The notes beneath the pieces were generated by a model, which did no database searches, was not told where the DNA came from, and was given only the letters and a program-made list of their open reading frames with translations. Shown here in pieces: positions 35,091-45,000 of a stretch of 64,000 bases of DNA. A program made the translations under genes and the position numbers. This stretch comes from Boseongicola sp. (GTDB lineage Bacteria > Pseudomonadota > Alphaproteobacteria > Rhodobacterales > Rhodobacteraceae), in contig JAPPCV010000053.1 in assembly GCA_028824715.1 (NCBI GenBank), forward strand, positions 1 to 64,000, written 5' to 3'. Positions within the stretch are counted from its first letter, which is position 1. Each line of letters opens with the position of its first letter.

Positions 35091-35551
35091 GACACTTCAA
35101 ACATGCCTTCGATCTCGACTGCCACGTTCAAGGGAAGCGCGCCGGCGCTGACGGCGGAACGCGCGTGACGTCCGGCGTCGCCCAGAACCGCAACAAGGAG
35201 ATCCGAGGCGCCGTTGATCACCTTTGGCTGATCCGCGAAGTCGGGCGTGGAATTCACGAATCCCACAAGTTTCACGACGCGAACCAGGCGTCCGAAATCG
35301 CCATCGCAGCCGGCACGCACCTGCGCCAGCAGCGACAATGCGCAACGCCGGGCTGCCGCGGCACCGGCTTCCACGTCAAGTTCGGCGCCCAGCTTGCCGG
35401 TGATGAGATTGCCATCCGAATCAATCGAGATTTGGCCGGACACGAAGAGCAGGGCTCCGGACCGGACGAAGGGCACGTAATTCGCCACCGGCGGCGGCGA
35501 ATCAGGCAAGGCAAGCCCCATCTCCTGAAGCTTCTTCTCTACGTCGGTCAT
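35087..35551 (-). CDS. RidA/YjgF-family protein (enamine/imine deaminase type)
   Basis: A 154-residue member of the longer RidA subgroup beginning VEKKLQEMGLALPDSPPP, with the conserved VANYVPFVRSGALLFVSGQI, VRVVKLVGFVNSTPDFADQP and the C-terminal PLNVAVEIEGMFEV. RidA proteins hydrolyse reactive enamines made by PLP enzymes. In this subgroup the catalytic arginine of classical RidA is not obvious (the stretch here reads ARSAVSAGALPLN), so deaminase activity is uncertain. ATG 35551 has GGAGGAG upstream. It leads the minus-strand run RidA, GDPD, GNAT, pterin dehydratase. Confidence 0.87.
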   Translation of the reverse strand: MTDVEKKLQEMGLALPDSPPPVANYVPFVRSGALLFVSGQISIDSDGNLITGKLGAELDVEAGAAAARRCALSLLAQVRAGCDGDFGRLVRVVKLVGFVNSTPDFADQPKVINGASDLLVAVLGDAGRHARSAVSAGALPLNVAVEIEGMFEVS

Positions 35552-35745
35552 CACTTGTCTCCTCCTGTCCGGCCTGACGGGATGTCACGCCTGGCCGATC
35601 CATTTTCACGCCGCGTCACTTGAGCGCAACACGTATCGCCAAAAATTCGTGCGCTGCACCGCCGGTTCTGTTGCGCCGCCCCGCTTGCAGACTAAAAGTG
35701 ATCACCGGATCGCTTTGGATCGCCAGAACAGACATCGGGCAGCAC

Positions 35746-36516
35746 ATGCGTTTCAAATATCTGCAACTTGCGATTTCGGCCGTCGCCGCGCTTGCCGTTT
35801 CCGCGTGCACGGTGCCGACGGAGGAAGGCGCAGTCCACGATCCTTACGAATCGCTCAACAGGGTCAGCCACACCTTCAACAAGGGCGCGGACCGGGTGCT
35901 CATCCGCCCGCTCAGCCAAGCCTACGGAGCGACAGTGCCGAATCCAGTCCGCCGCAGCCTTTCCAATGTTGCAGCGCATCTTGACGAGCCGAAGTCCATG
36001 GCAAACCATGTCCTTCAGGGCGACGCGGAAAGTGCCGCCCACAGTTTCTTCAGGTTCCTCATCAACAGCACGGTCGGGGTGGCGGGCCTGTTTGATCCCG
36101 CAGCGGGCGGCTTGGGACTGGATCGGCGGCAAACGGGCTTTGGAGACACGCTTGCAGCTTGGGGAGGGCGGGAAGGCGCCTACCTGGAATTGCCCTTTGC
36201 CGGACCCTCGACGGAAAGGGACTTCGTGGGGTTGATCGTCGATGTCGCCACAAATCCGATCAGCCACATTTCCAGCGACGTAGCCATCTTGAACACGGCA
36301 TCCACGATTCCCGCCGCCTTGAATGTGCGCTACGAATTCAGCGACACGGTTGACAGCGTTCTCCACGACAGTGCAGACAGCTACGCACAGTTGAGACTCT
36401 CCTACATCCAGAGCCGAAAGTTCAGGCTGAACCAGCAGGACCCTGACGACGTCGGCCACGACCACTTCGAGGACCTATACGACGAGATCTATGAAGAGCT
36501 CTACGACGAATTCTGA
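35746..36516 (+). CDS. mlaA: MlaA/VacJ outer-membrane lipoprotein
   Basis: A 256-residue lipoprotein removing misplaced phospholipids from the outer leaflet of the outer membrane. The lipobox LAVSAC puts the lipidated cysteine at residue 21. DPYESLNRVSHTFNKGADRV opens the MlaA domain, with MANHVLQGDAESAAHSFFRF, LINSTVGVAGLFDPAAGGLG and GFGDTLAAWG following. The last 20 or so residues are strongly acidic (HFEDLYDEIYEELYDEF), an unusual tail. I choose ATG 35746 because it gives the lipoprotein signal. It overlaps the MlaC gene by 26 bases; no mlaFED genes are present here. Confidence 0.92.
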   Translation: MRFKYLQLAISAVAALAVSACTVPTEEGAVHDPYESLNRVSHTFNKGADRVLIRPLSQAYGATVPNPVRRSLSNVAAHLDEPKSMANHVLQGDAESAAHSFFRFLINSTVGVAGLFDPAAGGLGLDRRQTGFGDTLAAWGGREGAYLELPFAGPSTERDFVGLIVDVATNPISHISSDVAILNTASTIPAALNVRYEFSDTVDSVLHDSADSYAQLRLSYIQSRKFRLNQQDPDDVGHDHFEDLYDEIYEELYDEF

Positions 36517-37108
36517 TCCGACGCGCCGGACCCTGCTGTTCGCGGGCTTCTGCGGAGCCGTTGCGCTGCGCGTCTCCCCGGCTCGTGCACTGAGCGACGA
36601 CGAGGCGCGCTTTCTCATCGACGCCGTGGTCGACGACATTCATCGGGTCATCAATTCGGGAATGCCGATTCAGGCCGCGTTGAAGGAATTCGAGAAAGTA
36701 TTCGTCAACTATGCGGATGTTCAGGCAATTGCGCGTTCCGCGCTTGGGCCTCCCGCGCGAACCGCATCGCCACGGCAGCTCCGCGCCTTCACCGACGCAT
36801 TTTCGGGCTACATTTCACGGAAGTACGGGAAGCGGTTCCGCGAATTCAAGGGCGGTGTCATCGAAGTGACCGATGCGCGCAAGAGAAGTCGCGTCCACGA
36901 AGTTCGCGCGATCGCAAGGCTGAAAGGCCGTGAACCATTGGCGATGAGCTTCGTGGTTTCGGACCGCTCGGGAAAGACCCTTTTCATCGACATCCTTATC
37001 GAAGGCATCAGCCTGCTGAAGTCCGAACGCGTCGAAATTGGAGCACTGCTTGACAGGCAGGGCGGCGATGTGGACCGGCTCGTTGCTGCTTTGAACGGAT
37101 CCGGGTGA
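36491..37108 (+). CDS. mlaC: MlaC-family periplasmic phospholipid-binding protein
   Basis: A 205-residue periplasmic carrier that shuttles phospholipids between MlaA and the inner-membrane Mla complex. The N-terminus has a twin-arginine-like signal (TRRTLLFAGFCGAVALRVS, then PARA before LSDDEA). The mature domain shows DIHRVINSGMPIQAALKEFE, ARSALGPPARTASPRQLRAF, FSGYISRKYGKRFREF and FIDILIEGISLLKSERVEIG, the family pattern. Start 36491 lies inside mlaA, so the pair is translationally coupled. Twin-arginine export would be unusual for MlaC and could be tested. Confidence 0.88.
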   Translation: MKSSTTNSDPTRRTLLFAGFCGAVALRVSPARALSDDEARFLIDAVVDDIHRVINSGMPIQAALKEFEKVFVNYADVQAIARSALGPPARTASPRQLRAFTDAFSGYISRKYGKRFREFKGGVIEVTDARKRSRVHEVRAIARLKGREPLAMSFVVSDRSGKTLFIDILIEGISLLKSERVEIGALLDRQGGDVDRLVAALNGSG

Positions 37109-37185
37109 ACGGCCCCAAGGCGCCGTCGGCCTGCTGCTGCACCAGCTGAATCCCGGAGATCCTGTCTGGCCCGGAGGCGATGCCG

Positions 37186-38061
37186 TTAGTCGTCCCGCCC
37201 TTGGACATACGCGCGCCACAGCGCGAACACGCCCGCCGCAAGGATGACAGTGGCCCCGAACGCCACGTTAGCCCTGAGGGCTTCGCCAAAGACGACGATC
37301 CCGATGAGCGCGGCGAAGACCTGGTGAAAGTAGGCAAATGGCTGCACGGCGCCAGCCTCGGCCAACTCATAGCAGCGGATCAGAAGCCAATGCCCAAATA
37401 CGCCAGTCATGCAGAGCGCCAGCATCCACAACCAATCGCCCGGCATCATCCATTCCCAGTTCGGCAGGCCGACGAATGTCGTGGCCATGGCTCCAACGAC
37501 CCCGGTCCAAAAGAAGGATGTCGCCGCGTTGTCCCGTCGCGCAGCATAGCGGGTTGCCAACGAGTAGAGCGCAAACATGAACGCCGAAATGAACGGAATC
37601 ACTGCAATTGCCCTGAACACGCCGGTCCCGGGCTGCAGAATGATGAGCATGCCGAGAAAGCCGGCGAGGACCGCAAGCCAGCGTCGCCATCCGGCCCGTT
37701 CGCCAAGCAGCGGTCCTGCAAGCGCGATCACGATCAGGGGATATATGGCAAAGATTGCATGGCTTTCGACCAGCCCCAGAAGCGTAAATCCAAAAACCGC
37801 CACGCAAATCTCGCCTGCAAGCAGGAGCCCACGGACAATCTGGAGCACCGGCTGGGATGTCGTCGCAGTCGCGCGTACGCCTCCGGGCCGACGCGTGGCG
37901 ATGGCAATGACAAAGGCGGCAAAAAACCAGTACCTGATCATCACGACCATGAAGGTGTTGTACGTCACGGCCAAATGCTGCGAGATGCCGTCCTGCACCG
38001 CGAACACGAAAGTCGTCGCAATCATCACAAGGATGCCATTCCGGTTCGATTGCGATGTCAT
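37186..38061 (-). CDS. DMT-superfamily transporter (EamA domains)
   Basis: A 291-residue inner-membrane protein with ten hydrophobic segments in two EamA repeats. The first repeat runs through NGILVMIATTFVFAVQDGIS and VFGFTLLGLVESHAIFAIYP, and the second through GVVGAMATTFVGLPNW and GAVQPFAYFHQVFAALIGIV before VFGEAL. Such carriers export amino acids or other metabolites; the substrate is not predictable. It overlaps the mnmD stop by ATGA, so the two are co-transcribed. The 77 bases separating it from mlaC (convergent) contain no clear terminator. Confidence 0.88.
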   Translation of the reverse strand: MTSQSNRNGILVMIATTFVFAVQDGISQHLAVTYNTFMVVMIRYWFFAAFVIAIATRRPGGVRATATTSQPVLQIVRGLLLAGEICVAVFGFTLLGLVESHAIFAIYPLIVIALAGPLLGERAGWRRWLAVLAGFLGMLIILQPGTGVFRAIAVIPFISAFMFALYSLATRYAARRDNAATSFFWTGVVGAMATTFVGLPNWEWMMPGDWLWMLALCMTGVFGHWLLIRCYELAEAGAVQPFAYFHQVFAALIGIVVFGEALRANVAFGATVILAAGVFALWRAYVQGRDD

Positions 38062-38726
38062 GAGCGGGCGACCGTCATATGGCGCTTGCGACCGAACCCG
38101 GACACGCGCTCAACTGCAAATCCGGCATCGGCAAGGCCCGCACGCACGGCTCTGGCGGCGCTGTAGGTCGCCGCGGTACCTCCGGGCCGTGTGTGCCGCG
38201 CAACATGGCGCAGGAGATCGGGCGTCCAAAGCTCCGGATTCCTTGCCGGGGAGAATCCGTCGAGAAACCATGCGTCCGCAGCGTCATCCCAGCACGCCAA
38301 GGTTTCGCGGGCATCTCCCAAGACGATCTTCAAGTGCAGACCCTCGGCCACGAACCCCCGCGCAGCCGACTCCAGGGCCGCCACGAGGGGCGCGGCCAGG
38401 CCTGCTATCTCCGGAAAGGCCGAGAGGGCCCTCGACATGTCAGCGGGCGCCATCGGAAAGAGCTCGAATGACGTGAAGCGCAGCGACCCGGTCACTCCGG
38501 ATTCGCGCCACATGGCCCACGCCGCCAAGGCATTGAGGCCGGTTCCGAACCCGAGTTCGGCAACATGAAAGCCTGGAACGAACCGGTCGGGCAGTCCGTT
38601 GCCCGCGAGAAAGACATGCCTTGCCTCGGCAAGCCCGTCCTCCAGCGAAAAGTACGGATCGCCAAAGCGCGACGCGACGGGCACGTCGCCCTGCCATTCC
38701 AGGTCGGGATGCTGGTCGTCCGGCAA
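38058..38726 (-). CDS. mnmD: tRNA 5-aminomethyl-2-thiouridine methyltransferase (MnmD, equivalent to the MnmC N-domain)
   Basis: A 222-residue Rossmann methyltransferase completing mnm5s2U at the tRNA wobble position with SAM. FGDPYFSLEDGLAEARHVFL is the family opening, FHVAELGFGTGLNALAAWAM binds SAM, and ADAWFLDGFSPARNPELW is the catalytic signature. I choose TTG 38726 (PDDQHPDLEW follows), with TAGGAAAT upstream; the frame is open to 38885, but that part is antisense to the next gene. In enterobacteria this domain is fused to an FAD domain; here the likely FAD partner is the divergent gene at 38787. It is coupled to the EamA gene. Confidence 0.88.
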   Translation of the reverse strand: MPDDQHPDLEWQGDVPVASRFGDPYFSLEDGLAEARHVFLAGNGLPDRFVPGFHVAELGFGTGLNALAAWAMWRESGVTGSLRFTSFELFPMAPADMSRALSAFPEIAGLAAPLVAALESAARGFVAEGLHLKIVLGDARETLACWDDAADAWFLDGFSPARNPELWTPDLLRHVARHTRPGGTAATYSAARAVRAGLADAGFAVERVSGFGRKRHMTVARS

Positions 38727-38786
38727 GCCATTTCCTACAATTGCACCGTTCCGCGGCGACAGTGACGACGGGGGGATGCCTTGGCA

Positions 38787-39914
38787 ATGGTCGACGTGAC
38801 GGTGCGGGGAGCCGGCATCTTCGGGCTCTCCATCGCCTGGAAGGCCCTGCAGCGTGGCGCACGGGTTCGGGTCGTCGACCGACACGGCCCCGGCTCAGGC
38901 GCGTCGGGCGGCATTGTCGGTGCGCTCCAGCCGCACGTGCCCGATCCATGGAACGCGTTGAAGCAATATCAGCTCGAGAGCCTGATCGAGGCCCGGGACT
39001 TCTGGGACGGGGTCGACGCGACTTCGGGCGTCTCTTCCGGATTCGCCCGCGTGGGCCGCCTGCAACCACTTATGCACGAACGCGACATCGCGCTTGCCCG
39101 CGGGCGCGCCGAAGCCGCGCGGTCAAACTGGGGCGCAAGCGCATTGTGGGAAATCATCGATGCTCGGGAAGCCGGCAATTGGATCCCGCCCACGTCCACC
39201 GGACTGCTTGTTCACGACACGTTGTCGGCAATCGTGCACCCGCGCGATGCAATTCGGAGCCTTGCGACGGCAATTCGGGCGAAGGGAGGGGAAATCGTTG
39301 CCGATGAACCCGATCAGGGGCCTGTCATCTGGGCGACTGGCTGGAAGGGGCTGCTGGAACTCGGCGCCGCGCTTGGCCGACCGGTCGGCGGTGGCGTGAA
39401 GGGTCAGGCCGCGCTCGTTCGCCATGACGCGCGCGGCCAGCCGCAGGTCTTTGCCGGCGGCCTTCACGTCGTGCCGCATCTTGATGGCACGCTGGCGATC
39501 GGTTCGACCTCGGAGCGTGACTTTGCGGCATCGGCTACGACCGACGATCTCTTGGACGACATCATTCTTCGTGCAGGAAAGGTCATGCCGGTCCTGACCG
39601 GAGCCACCGTCATTGAACGCTGGGCGGGGGTTCGGCCACGCAGTGTGAGCAGGGCGCCACTTCTCGGGCCATGGCCCGGGCGCGCTGGCCACCATGTCGC
39701 CAACGGGGGCTTCAAGATCGGTTTTGGCGTCGCGCCGAAAGTCGCGGGAACCATTCTGGACCTGGTATTGGAGGGCGTGGATTCGATCCCGGCGGATTTT
39801 CACACACGGCGCCTGACGGACACCCAGAATGCCTTCGCGTCGAATCGTGCCGCAAGCCCGAACCAGTCCGGCCAGGGACAGGCTCTGTCGCCGCGGAAAT
39901 CCTGCGAGCCTTGA
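38787..39914 (+). CDS. FAD-dependent DAO-family oxidoreductase, possible MnmC C-domain equivalent
   Basis: A 375-residue D-amino-acid-oxidase-fold flavoprotein. VDVTVRGAGIFGLSIAWKAL binds ADP, RVVDRHGPGSGASGGIVGAL is the conserved segment after strand 2, and RPRSVSRAPLLGPWPGR and HHVANGGFKIGFGVAPKVAG close the FAD site. The same architecture oxidatively removes carboxymethyl from cmnm5U in MnmC. Its position back-to-back with mnmD (60 bases between starts) supports that role, but a glycine-oxidase-like function is possible. I use ATG 38787; a TTG at 38781 is the alternative. The last about 30 residues are low-complexity. Confidence 0.75.
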   Translation: MVDVTVRGAGIFGLSIAWKALQRGARVRVVDRHGPGSGASGGIVGALQPHVPDPWNALKQYQLESLIEARDFWDGVDATSGVSSGFARVGRLQPLMHERDIALARGRAEAARSNWGASALWEIIDAREAGNWIPPTSTGLLVHDTLSAIVHPRDAIRSLATAIRAKGGEIVADEPDQGPVIWATGWKGLLELGAALGRPVGGGVKGQAALVRHDARGQPQVFAGGLHVVPHLDGTLAIGSTSERDFAASATTDDLLDDIILRAGKVMPVLTGATVIERWAGVRPRSVSRAPLLGPWPGRAGHHVANGGFKIGFGVAPKVAGTILDLVLEGVDSIPADFHTRRLTDTQNAFASNRAASPNQSGQGQALSPRKSCEP

Positions 39915-40673
39915 CAAACCATGCCCAGGCGACGGCAAGAGCCCGGAGTCGCCCATCCTCCCTGAACGGGCTGCCGGCCGGGCAAGACAGGGCTTGTCGT
40001 GACCGGCGTCGGTGACGGCACGTCCAGCGCTGCGTTCCTGGCACGATGTTTCGCGCCCGGTGCCGGCATCTCCGAGGTTCCCGTGACGGGTCGACGCATG
40101 CGACGCCCGCTCCCAACCGGTCGAGCATCTTCGGCACTTCAAGGGGCCGAGCCCTTCAGCCATCGCCTCGCGGCGGTCGGCTGGTCCATGAACTGGTCAA
40201 GGACCGGGTCTTCCTGCGTGGTGCCGCCAAGACGTTCATGGAAGCAACGATTTTCCGTCCGACGGATGCCTGTTCGCACGAGCGCCGTCCGTGCTCGCCA
40301 ACTCGATGCGGACGAGACCTGGTGCGGGCCGGCCAGGCACAGATGCCGTGCCCCGGCTGCATGCTGAACCCGTCGCCCAGACCAAGTCCAAGGCAAAGGC
40401 CGCTCCTGATCCAAGGAACCGGACACGTCCGCCTGAGGCCAGAGCATGCGCACACCCTGGCGGAGCTTGCCGAGGATCGGCTTGCGGTTGCTCCAGGGCC
40501 AAGCAATCGGGCGACGATGCGTGAGACACCCTTGCAACGCAAATGATCCCGAAAGTGCCGGAAATGCCGGAGGAATGGACACGCCGTGGCGCTGGCCATC
40601 GTACACGGCTGTACCGTGCATGGCCCCCCACTTTCCGCTTCCACCGGGACTGGAATTCCCTGATAACCGGATC
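39915..40673. other. 759-base gap with no recognisable gene
   Basis: Long open frames exist on both strands (up to 166 codons plus, 162 and more codons minus), but none has family motifs, a clear ribosome-binding site or a conserved-looking start. The composition is as GC-rich as genes, which makes chance frames common. It may be a degraded gene. I cannot name it. Confidence 0.5.
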
Positions 40674-41369
40674 ATGGAATTCGGCCGCTCGATAAAGATC
40701 GCTCCGTCAATCCTGGCGGCTGACTTTGCCGATTTCGGACGCGAGATCGAAGCGGTCGAGGCGGAGGGCGCCGACTGGATCCACGTGGACGTGATGGACG
40801 GACACTTCGTGCCGAACATCACCTTCGGTCCGCAGATGGTGAAGGCAATCCGCAAGCATGTCCGGACTGTCATGGACGTGCACCTGATGATTGCGCCGGT
40901 GGATCCCTATGTCGACGCGTTCGCGCAAGCGGGCGCGGACATATTGACGGCGCATCTCGAAGCCGGACCGCACACGCACCGCACGCTTCAGGCGGTCCGA
41001 GGCGCCGGAATGAAGTCAGGACTGGCGCTCAACCCCGGAACGCCCGTGGAGGCGGTTGCGCCATTGCTTGACCTCTGCGACCTGGTTTGCGTGATGACCG
41101 TCAATCCCGGCTTCGGTGGCCAGGAATTCATCGAAACCCAAGTTGGCCAGATCAGGCAGCTTCGCGCCATGATCGGCGACCGCAACATCCATGTCGAGGT
41201 CGATGGAGGGGTCGATCAGCGCACCGCAGGCCTCGTCGCCGATGCGGGAGCGGACGTGCTTGTGGCCGGCTCATCCGTGTTCAAGGGTGGCACGGCCGCG
41301 AAGCCGGCAGCGTACGGCAAAAACATCCGCGCTCTTCGTGAAGCGGCGGACAATGCACAAGGAGATTGA
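40674..41369 (+). CDS. rpe: Ribulose-phosphate 3-epimerase
   Basis: A 231-residue TIM-barrel metalloenzyme interconverting ribulose-5-P and xylulose-5-P in the pentose-phosphate or Calvin cycle. IKIAPSILAADFADFGREIE, WIHVDVMDGHFVPNITFG (metal His and Asp), VMDVHLMIAPVDPYVDAF (metal His), VMTVNPGFGGQEFIE and HVEVDGGVDQRTAG (metal Asp) are all intact. I choose ATG 40674, which matches the family start; the open frame runs back to 40446. The thioredoxin-like gene follows after three bases, so they share a message. Confidence 0.95.
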   Translation: MEFGRSIKIAPSILAADFADFGREIEAVEAEGADWIHVDVMDGHFVPNITFGPQMVKAIRKHVRTVMDVHLMIAPVDPYVDAFAQAGADILTAHLEAGPHTHRTLQAVRGAGMKSGLALNPGTPVEAVAPLLDLCDLVCVMTVNPGFGGQEFIETQVGQIRQLRAMIGDRNIHVEVDGGVDQRTAGLVADAGADVLVAGSSVFKGGTAAKPAAYGKNIRALREAADNAQGD

Positions 41370-41372
41370 TCC

Positions 41373-41930
41373 ATGGCGGCTGCATCACCGCCCGTTTGCG
41401 ACTTTGGCTGGAAGGCGCCAGCCTTCTCGCTGCCAACCACCGATGGACGGGTTCTGGCACTTTCCGACGTTGCGGGCCCCAAGGGCACGCTGGTCATGTT
41501 CATATGCAACCATTGCCCCTACGTTCTTGCGGTGCTCGACCGCATGATCAGGGACGCGCGTGACCTGCAGCCGCTCGGCGTCGGCGTGGCGGCGATTTGC
41601 TCGAACGACGCGGTCACGTATCCGGCAGACAGTTTCGACAACATGAAGCGACTGGCCGAAGAGCGCGGATTCCCGTTTCCCTACCTGCACGACGAGGACC
41701 AGACGGTCGCGCACGCCTACGGTGCCGTCTGCACCCCCGACTTTTTCGGATTCAATTCCGATCTGGAACTGCAGTACAGGGGCAGGCTTGACGCATCCGG
41801 AAGCCGCCCGGGGCCGCACGATCTCCGACGCGACCTGTTCGAAGCGATGCGGGAAGTGTCCTCGACCGGCAAGGGGCCGCAAGACCAGATACGATCGACC
41901 GGGTGTTCCATCAAGTGGAAGGCCGCATAG
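41373..41930 (+). CDS. Thioredoxin-fold (AhpC/TSA-like redoxin) protein
   Basis: A 185-residue cytoplasmic thioredoxin-fold protein of the redoxin family. The CxxC motif is Cys45-Cys48 (MFICNHCPYVLAVLDRM), followed by GVGVAAICSNDAVTYPADSF and the DEDQTVAHAYGAVCTPDFFG loop with the cis-proline. The CNHCPYV motif marks a widespread group of putative peroxiredoxin-like or thiol-disulfide proteins whose substrate is unknown. No signal peptide is present. It is read from the rpe message (3-base gap) and converges with smc. Confidence 0.87.
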   Translation: MAAASPPVCDFGWKAPAFSLPTTDGRVLALSDVAGPKGTLVMFICNHCPYVLAVLDRMIRDARDLQPLGVGVAAICSNDAVTYPADSFDNMKRLAEERGFPFPYLHDEDQTVAHAYGAVCTPDFFGFNSDLELQYRGRLDASGSRPGPHDLRRDLFEAMREVSSTGKGPQDQIRSTGCSIKWKAA

Positions 41931-41960
41931 ACCAGTTCTGTCAATTCGCTACCAGGCAAT

Positions 41961-41989
41961 CCTGCGCGGCCCGGAAATTGGCGCGCAGG
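41961..41989. terminator. Inverted repeat between the convergent redoxin and smc genes
   Basis: CCTGCGCG at 41961-41968 pairs perfectly with CGCGCAGG at 41982-41989 across a 13-base loop. It sits between two convergent stops and could terminate from both sides. There is no T run on either flank, so intrinsic termination would be weak. Confidence 0.4.
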
Positions 41990-42023
41990 CTCCGGCAACA
42001 TGCACGGCACGCGCGCCTGCCGC

Positions 42024-45000
42024 TCACGCGACAAGCGATTCCGCCACTTTCAGGTCAACCGATACGAGCTGGCTCACGCCCTGCTCGCCCATGGTCACGC
42101 CAAAGAGCCGGTCCATCCTGGACATTGTCACCGCATGGTGGGTGATGATCAGGAAGCGTGTTTCCGTTCGACGGCACATCTCGTCCAGCAGATCGCAGAA
42201 GCGCATGACATTTGCGTCGTCAAGGGGCGCATCGACCTCGTCCAGCACGCAAATCGGCGCGGGATTGACAAGGAACACGGCGAAGATCAGGGCGATCGCG
42301 GTAAGTGTCTGCTCGCCGCCGGAAAGAAGCGACAGCGTCGAGAGCTTCTTGCCGGGCGGCTGGCAAAGGATCTCAAGGCCGGCATCCAGCGGATCATCCG
42401 ATTCGACCATCGCGAGCCTGGCCTTGCCGCCGCCAAACAAGTGCTTGAACAGGGCAGCAAAATTCGAGTTCACCTGATCGAATGCTGCAAGCAGACGCTC
42501 ACGGCCTTCCTTGTTGAGACTGCTGATCCCGCTGCGGAGCTTCCGGATCGCTTCCTCAAGATCGGTCTTTTCGGCCAGCAGGCTCCCGTGCTCCTCCTCG
42601 ACCTCGCGGGCATCTTCCTCCGCGCGGAGATTCACCGCGCCAAGCGCGTCCCGGGTTCGGCGAAGGCGGATCACTTCCGCCTCGATCCTGTCGGCTGGCT
42701 GCATTTTCTCAGGATCGGCATCAAGCGACTCGAGGAGCGCCGCCGGTGTCGTCTGCTGCTCCTCGAGGATCCGTTCTTCCGCCACGACCAGGGCCTCGCG
42801 CGCTGCCTCCACCCGCGCGTCCGAGGCTGCACGTCGTTCGCGTGCCTCTGACGCCCTGCGTTCAGCCTCACGCTCCGCCTCCTTGGCATTGCGTTCAACC
42901 GTTTCGGCCTCGGCCAATGCATCAGCGGCAGTTCGGCGTCTCTCCTCTGCGGCGTCAAGCTCGTTCGAAAGCGTGTTGCGCTCGACCGCAATACGGTCGG
43001 GAGCGCCCCTTGCCTCTTCAAGTTCCAGCTCCGAGGATGCACGGCGCTCGGCCAGTTCACTGACGCGAGCCCTTGCATTCTTGAGACGGTCCTGCCACGT
43101 GCCGCGCAAGGCCACTATCTCCGCAAGGCGGCGCTCCCTGGCCTCTCCCTGGCGCTTCAACGCCTCAAGCGCCGAGCGGCATGCGACAAGGTTCCTTCGC
43201 GCTTCTTCAACGCCGCTCTTCGTTTCCTCGGCTTGGGCACGCAGCTTCTGGAGGTCGCCGAACTCGACGAGAGCCTTCTCCGCCTGTTCAAGGCGTTCGC
43301 GCGCTGCAGCCGCTTCGTCGCCATGGCGGCTGACGGCAAGTTCCGCAGCCTCGCACTTTGACTCGGCTATGTCCCTGCTCGCCTCGCACTGGGACGCCAT
43401 CCGGCCGGCCTCCGTCAAGGCGCGATCGGCGGCCAGACGAGTCTCCCTTGCCTCGCTGGCACGTACAACAAGCGCATCCAGCTCCGACCGCACCTCGCCG
43501 TAGGCCTGGCTTGCGGTCTCGGATCGTGCGTTTGCGGCTTCAAGTTCACCCTCGAGATGCTTCAGGCGGTTCAACCGCTCGATTCTGAGGGCGGCCGCCG
43601 AATGGATCTCTCCTGCGCCAGCCCGGAACCCGTCCCATCTCCAGAGTCTGCCGTCCTTGCTGACGAGGCGCTGCCCGGGCTTCAGGTCTGCCTGCAAGCG
43701 CACCGCAACCGCAGGTTCGACCAGACCGATCTGGCCGAGGCGTCGCGCAAGCACCGGGGGCACGTTGACATGATCCGACAGCGGTTCAACCGAACCCGGC
43801 AGGGCCTGCGAGGTCTCGTAGTCCCGAAGGACCACCCATCCAGACTCGGCATCGCCCTCGACCTCAGGCGCACGGAGGTCGTCGGCAAACGCGGCGCCAA
43901 TCGCCTTCTCGTAGCCCGGCGTCACGGACAATCGGTCCACGATCTCCGGTTCCTCGGACTGCCCGTCGTCCACAAGAACCGCCAAGGCCGCCACTTCGGA
44001 CTGAAGTGCCTTGACTTCACCGTCTGTCGCGGAACGGGCCGCGCGGGCCTCCGCCTCCTTGCCTTGCGCAGAGTCGCGTGCGTCGTCAGCTTCGAACAAC
44101 GCCTTTTCCGCCACCTCAGCTTCCCTTTGGGCGGCGTCCCGCGCCGCCACGGCCGCCACACGAGAAGTCTCGGCCTCGGCAAGCGCCTTGCGCACGGCCT
44201 CTCCATCGGACCTGGCTTGCGTCTCTGCGGCCTCGCTGCGTGCAAGCGTCGTTCGTGCATCCTGCGCAAGTCGCTCCGCTGACTGGTGGCGGGCCATGAG
44301 GCGGGCGACATCCTCGGTCAGCTGCGAATTCTCGGTCTCGCGGTCCTGCAGCACACGTGCTGCGTCCTGCGCATCCGCAACCGCGACCTCGACCGCGTCT
44401 GCGTGCGCCTTGTCGGCATCGACGAGTTCGGCCTCTTCCTCGTCCAACGCACTGAGGTTCTCGACTGCGTCCTGGTCAAGGCCCGCTTCCCTGTCCACGT
44501 CCCGCGCAAGCTGAGCGATACGCGCACCGAGCGTCTCAACGGCTTCCGCCGCACGCCTTTCCTGTTCATCAAGGCTGTCGGCACGATGCTGCAGTCGAGC
44601 CAGTGCGGCGGACGCAAAGGCCGCCTTCTCCCGAAGCGGCGGCAGCGCCACTTCCGCGCCCGCCCGCGTGTCTGCTGCAGCACGTGCGAGGCGCTCCGCC
44701 TCCGACGCAATGCGCGAGTCTTCCGCCAAGGTGGCCTCTGCTGCGGTCCGGGCTCGTTCCGCCTCCTTCCAGCGCAGGTAGAGGAGAAGGCCTTCTGCCT
44801 GCCGCAACCGTTCGCTCACTTCGCGGTAACGCTTCGCCTGCCTGGCCTGGCGGGCAAGTGCGGCCAGCTGTGCGGCGAGCTGCTCGATCACGTCATTGAC
44901 ACGACCAAGATTGGCTTCTGCACCGGCAAGTTTCAGTTCGGCCTCGTGCCGACGCTGGTAGAGGCCGGAAATTCCTGCCGCCTCCTCGAGGATGCGTCTG

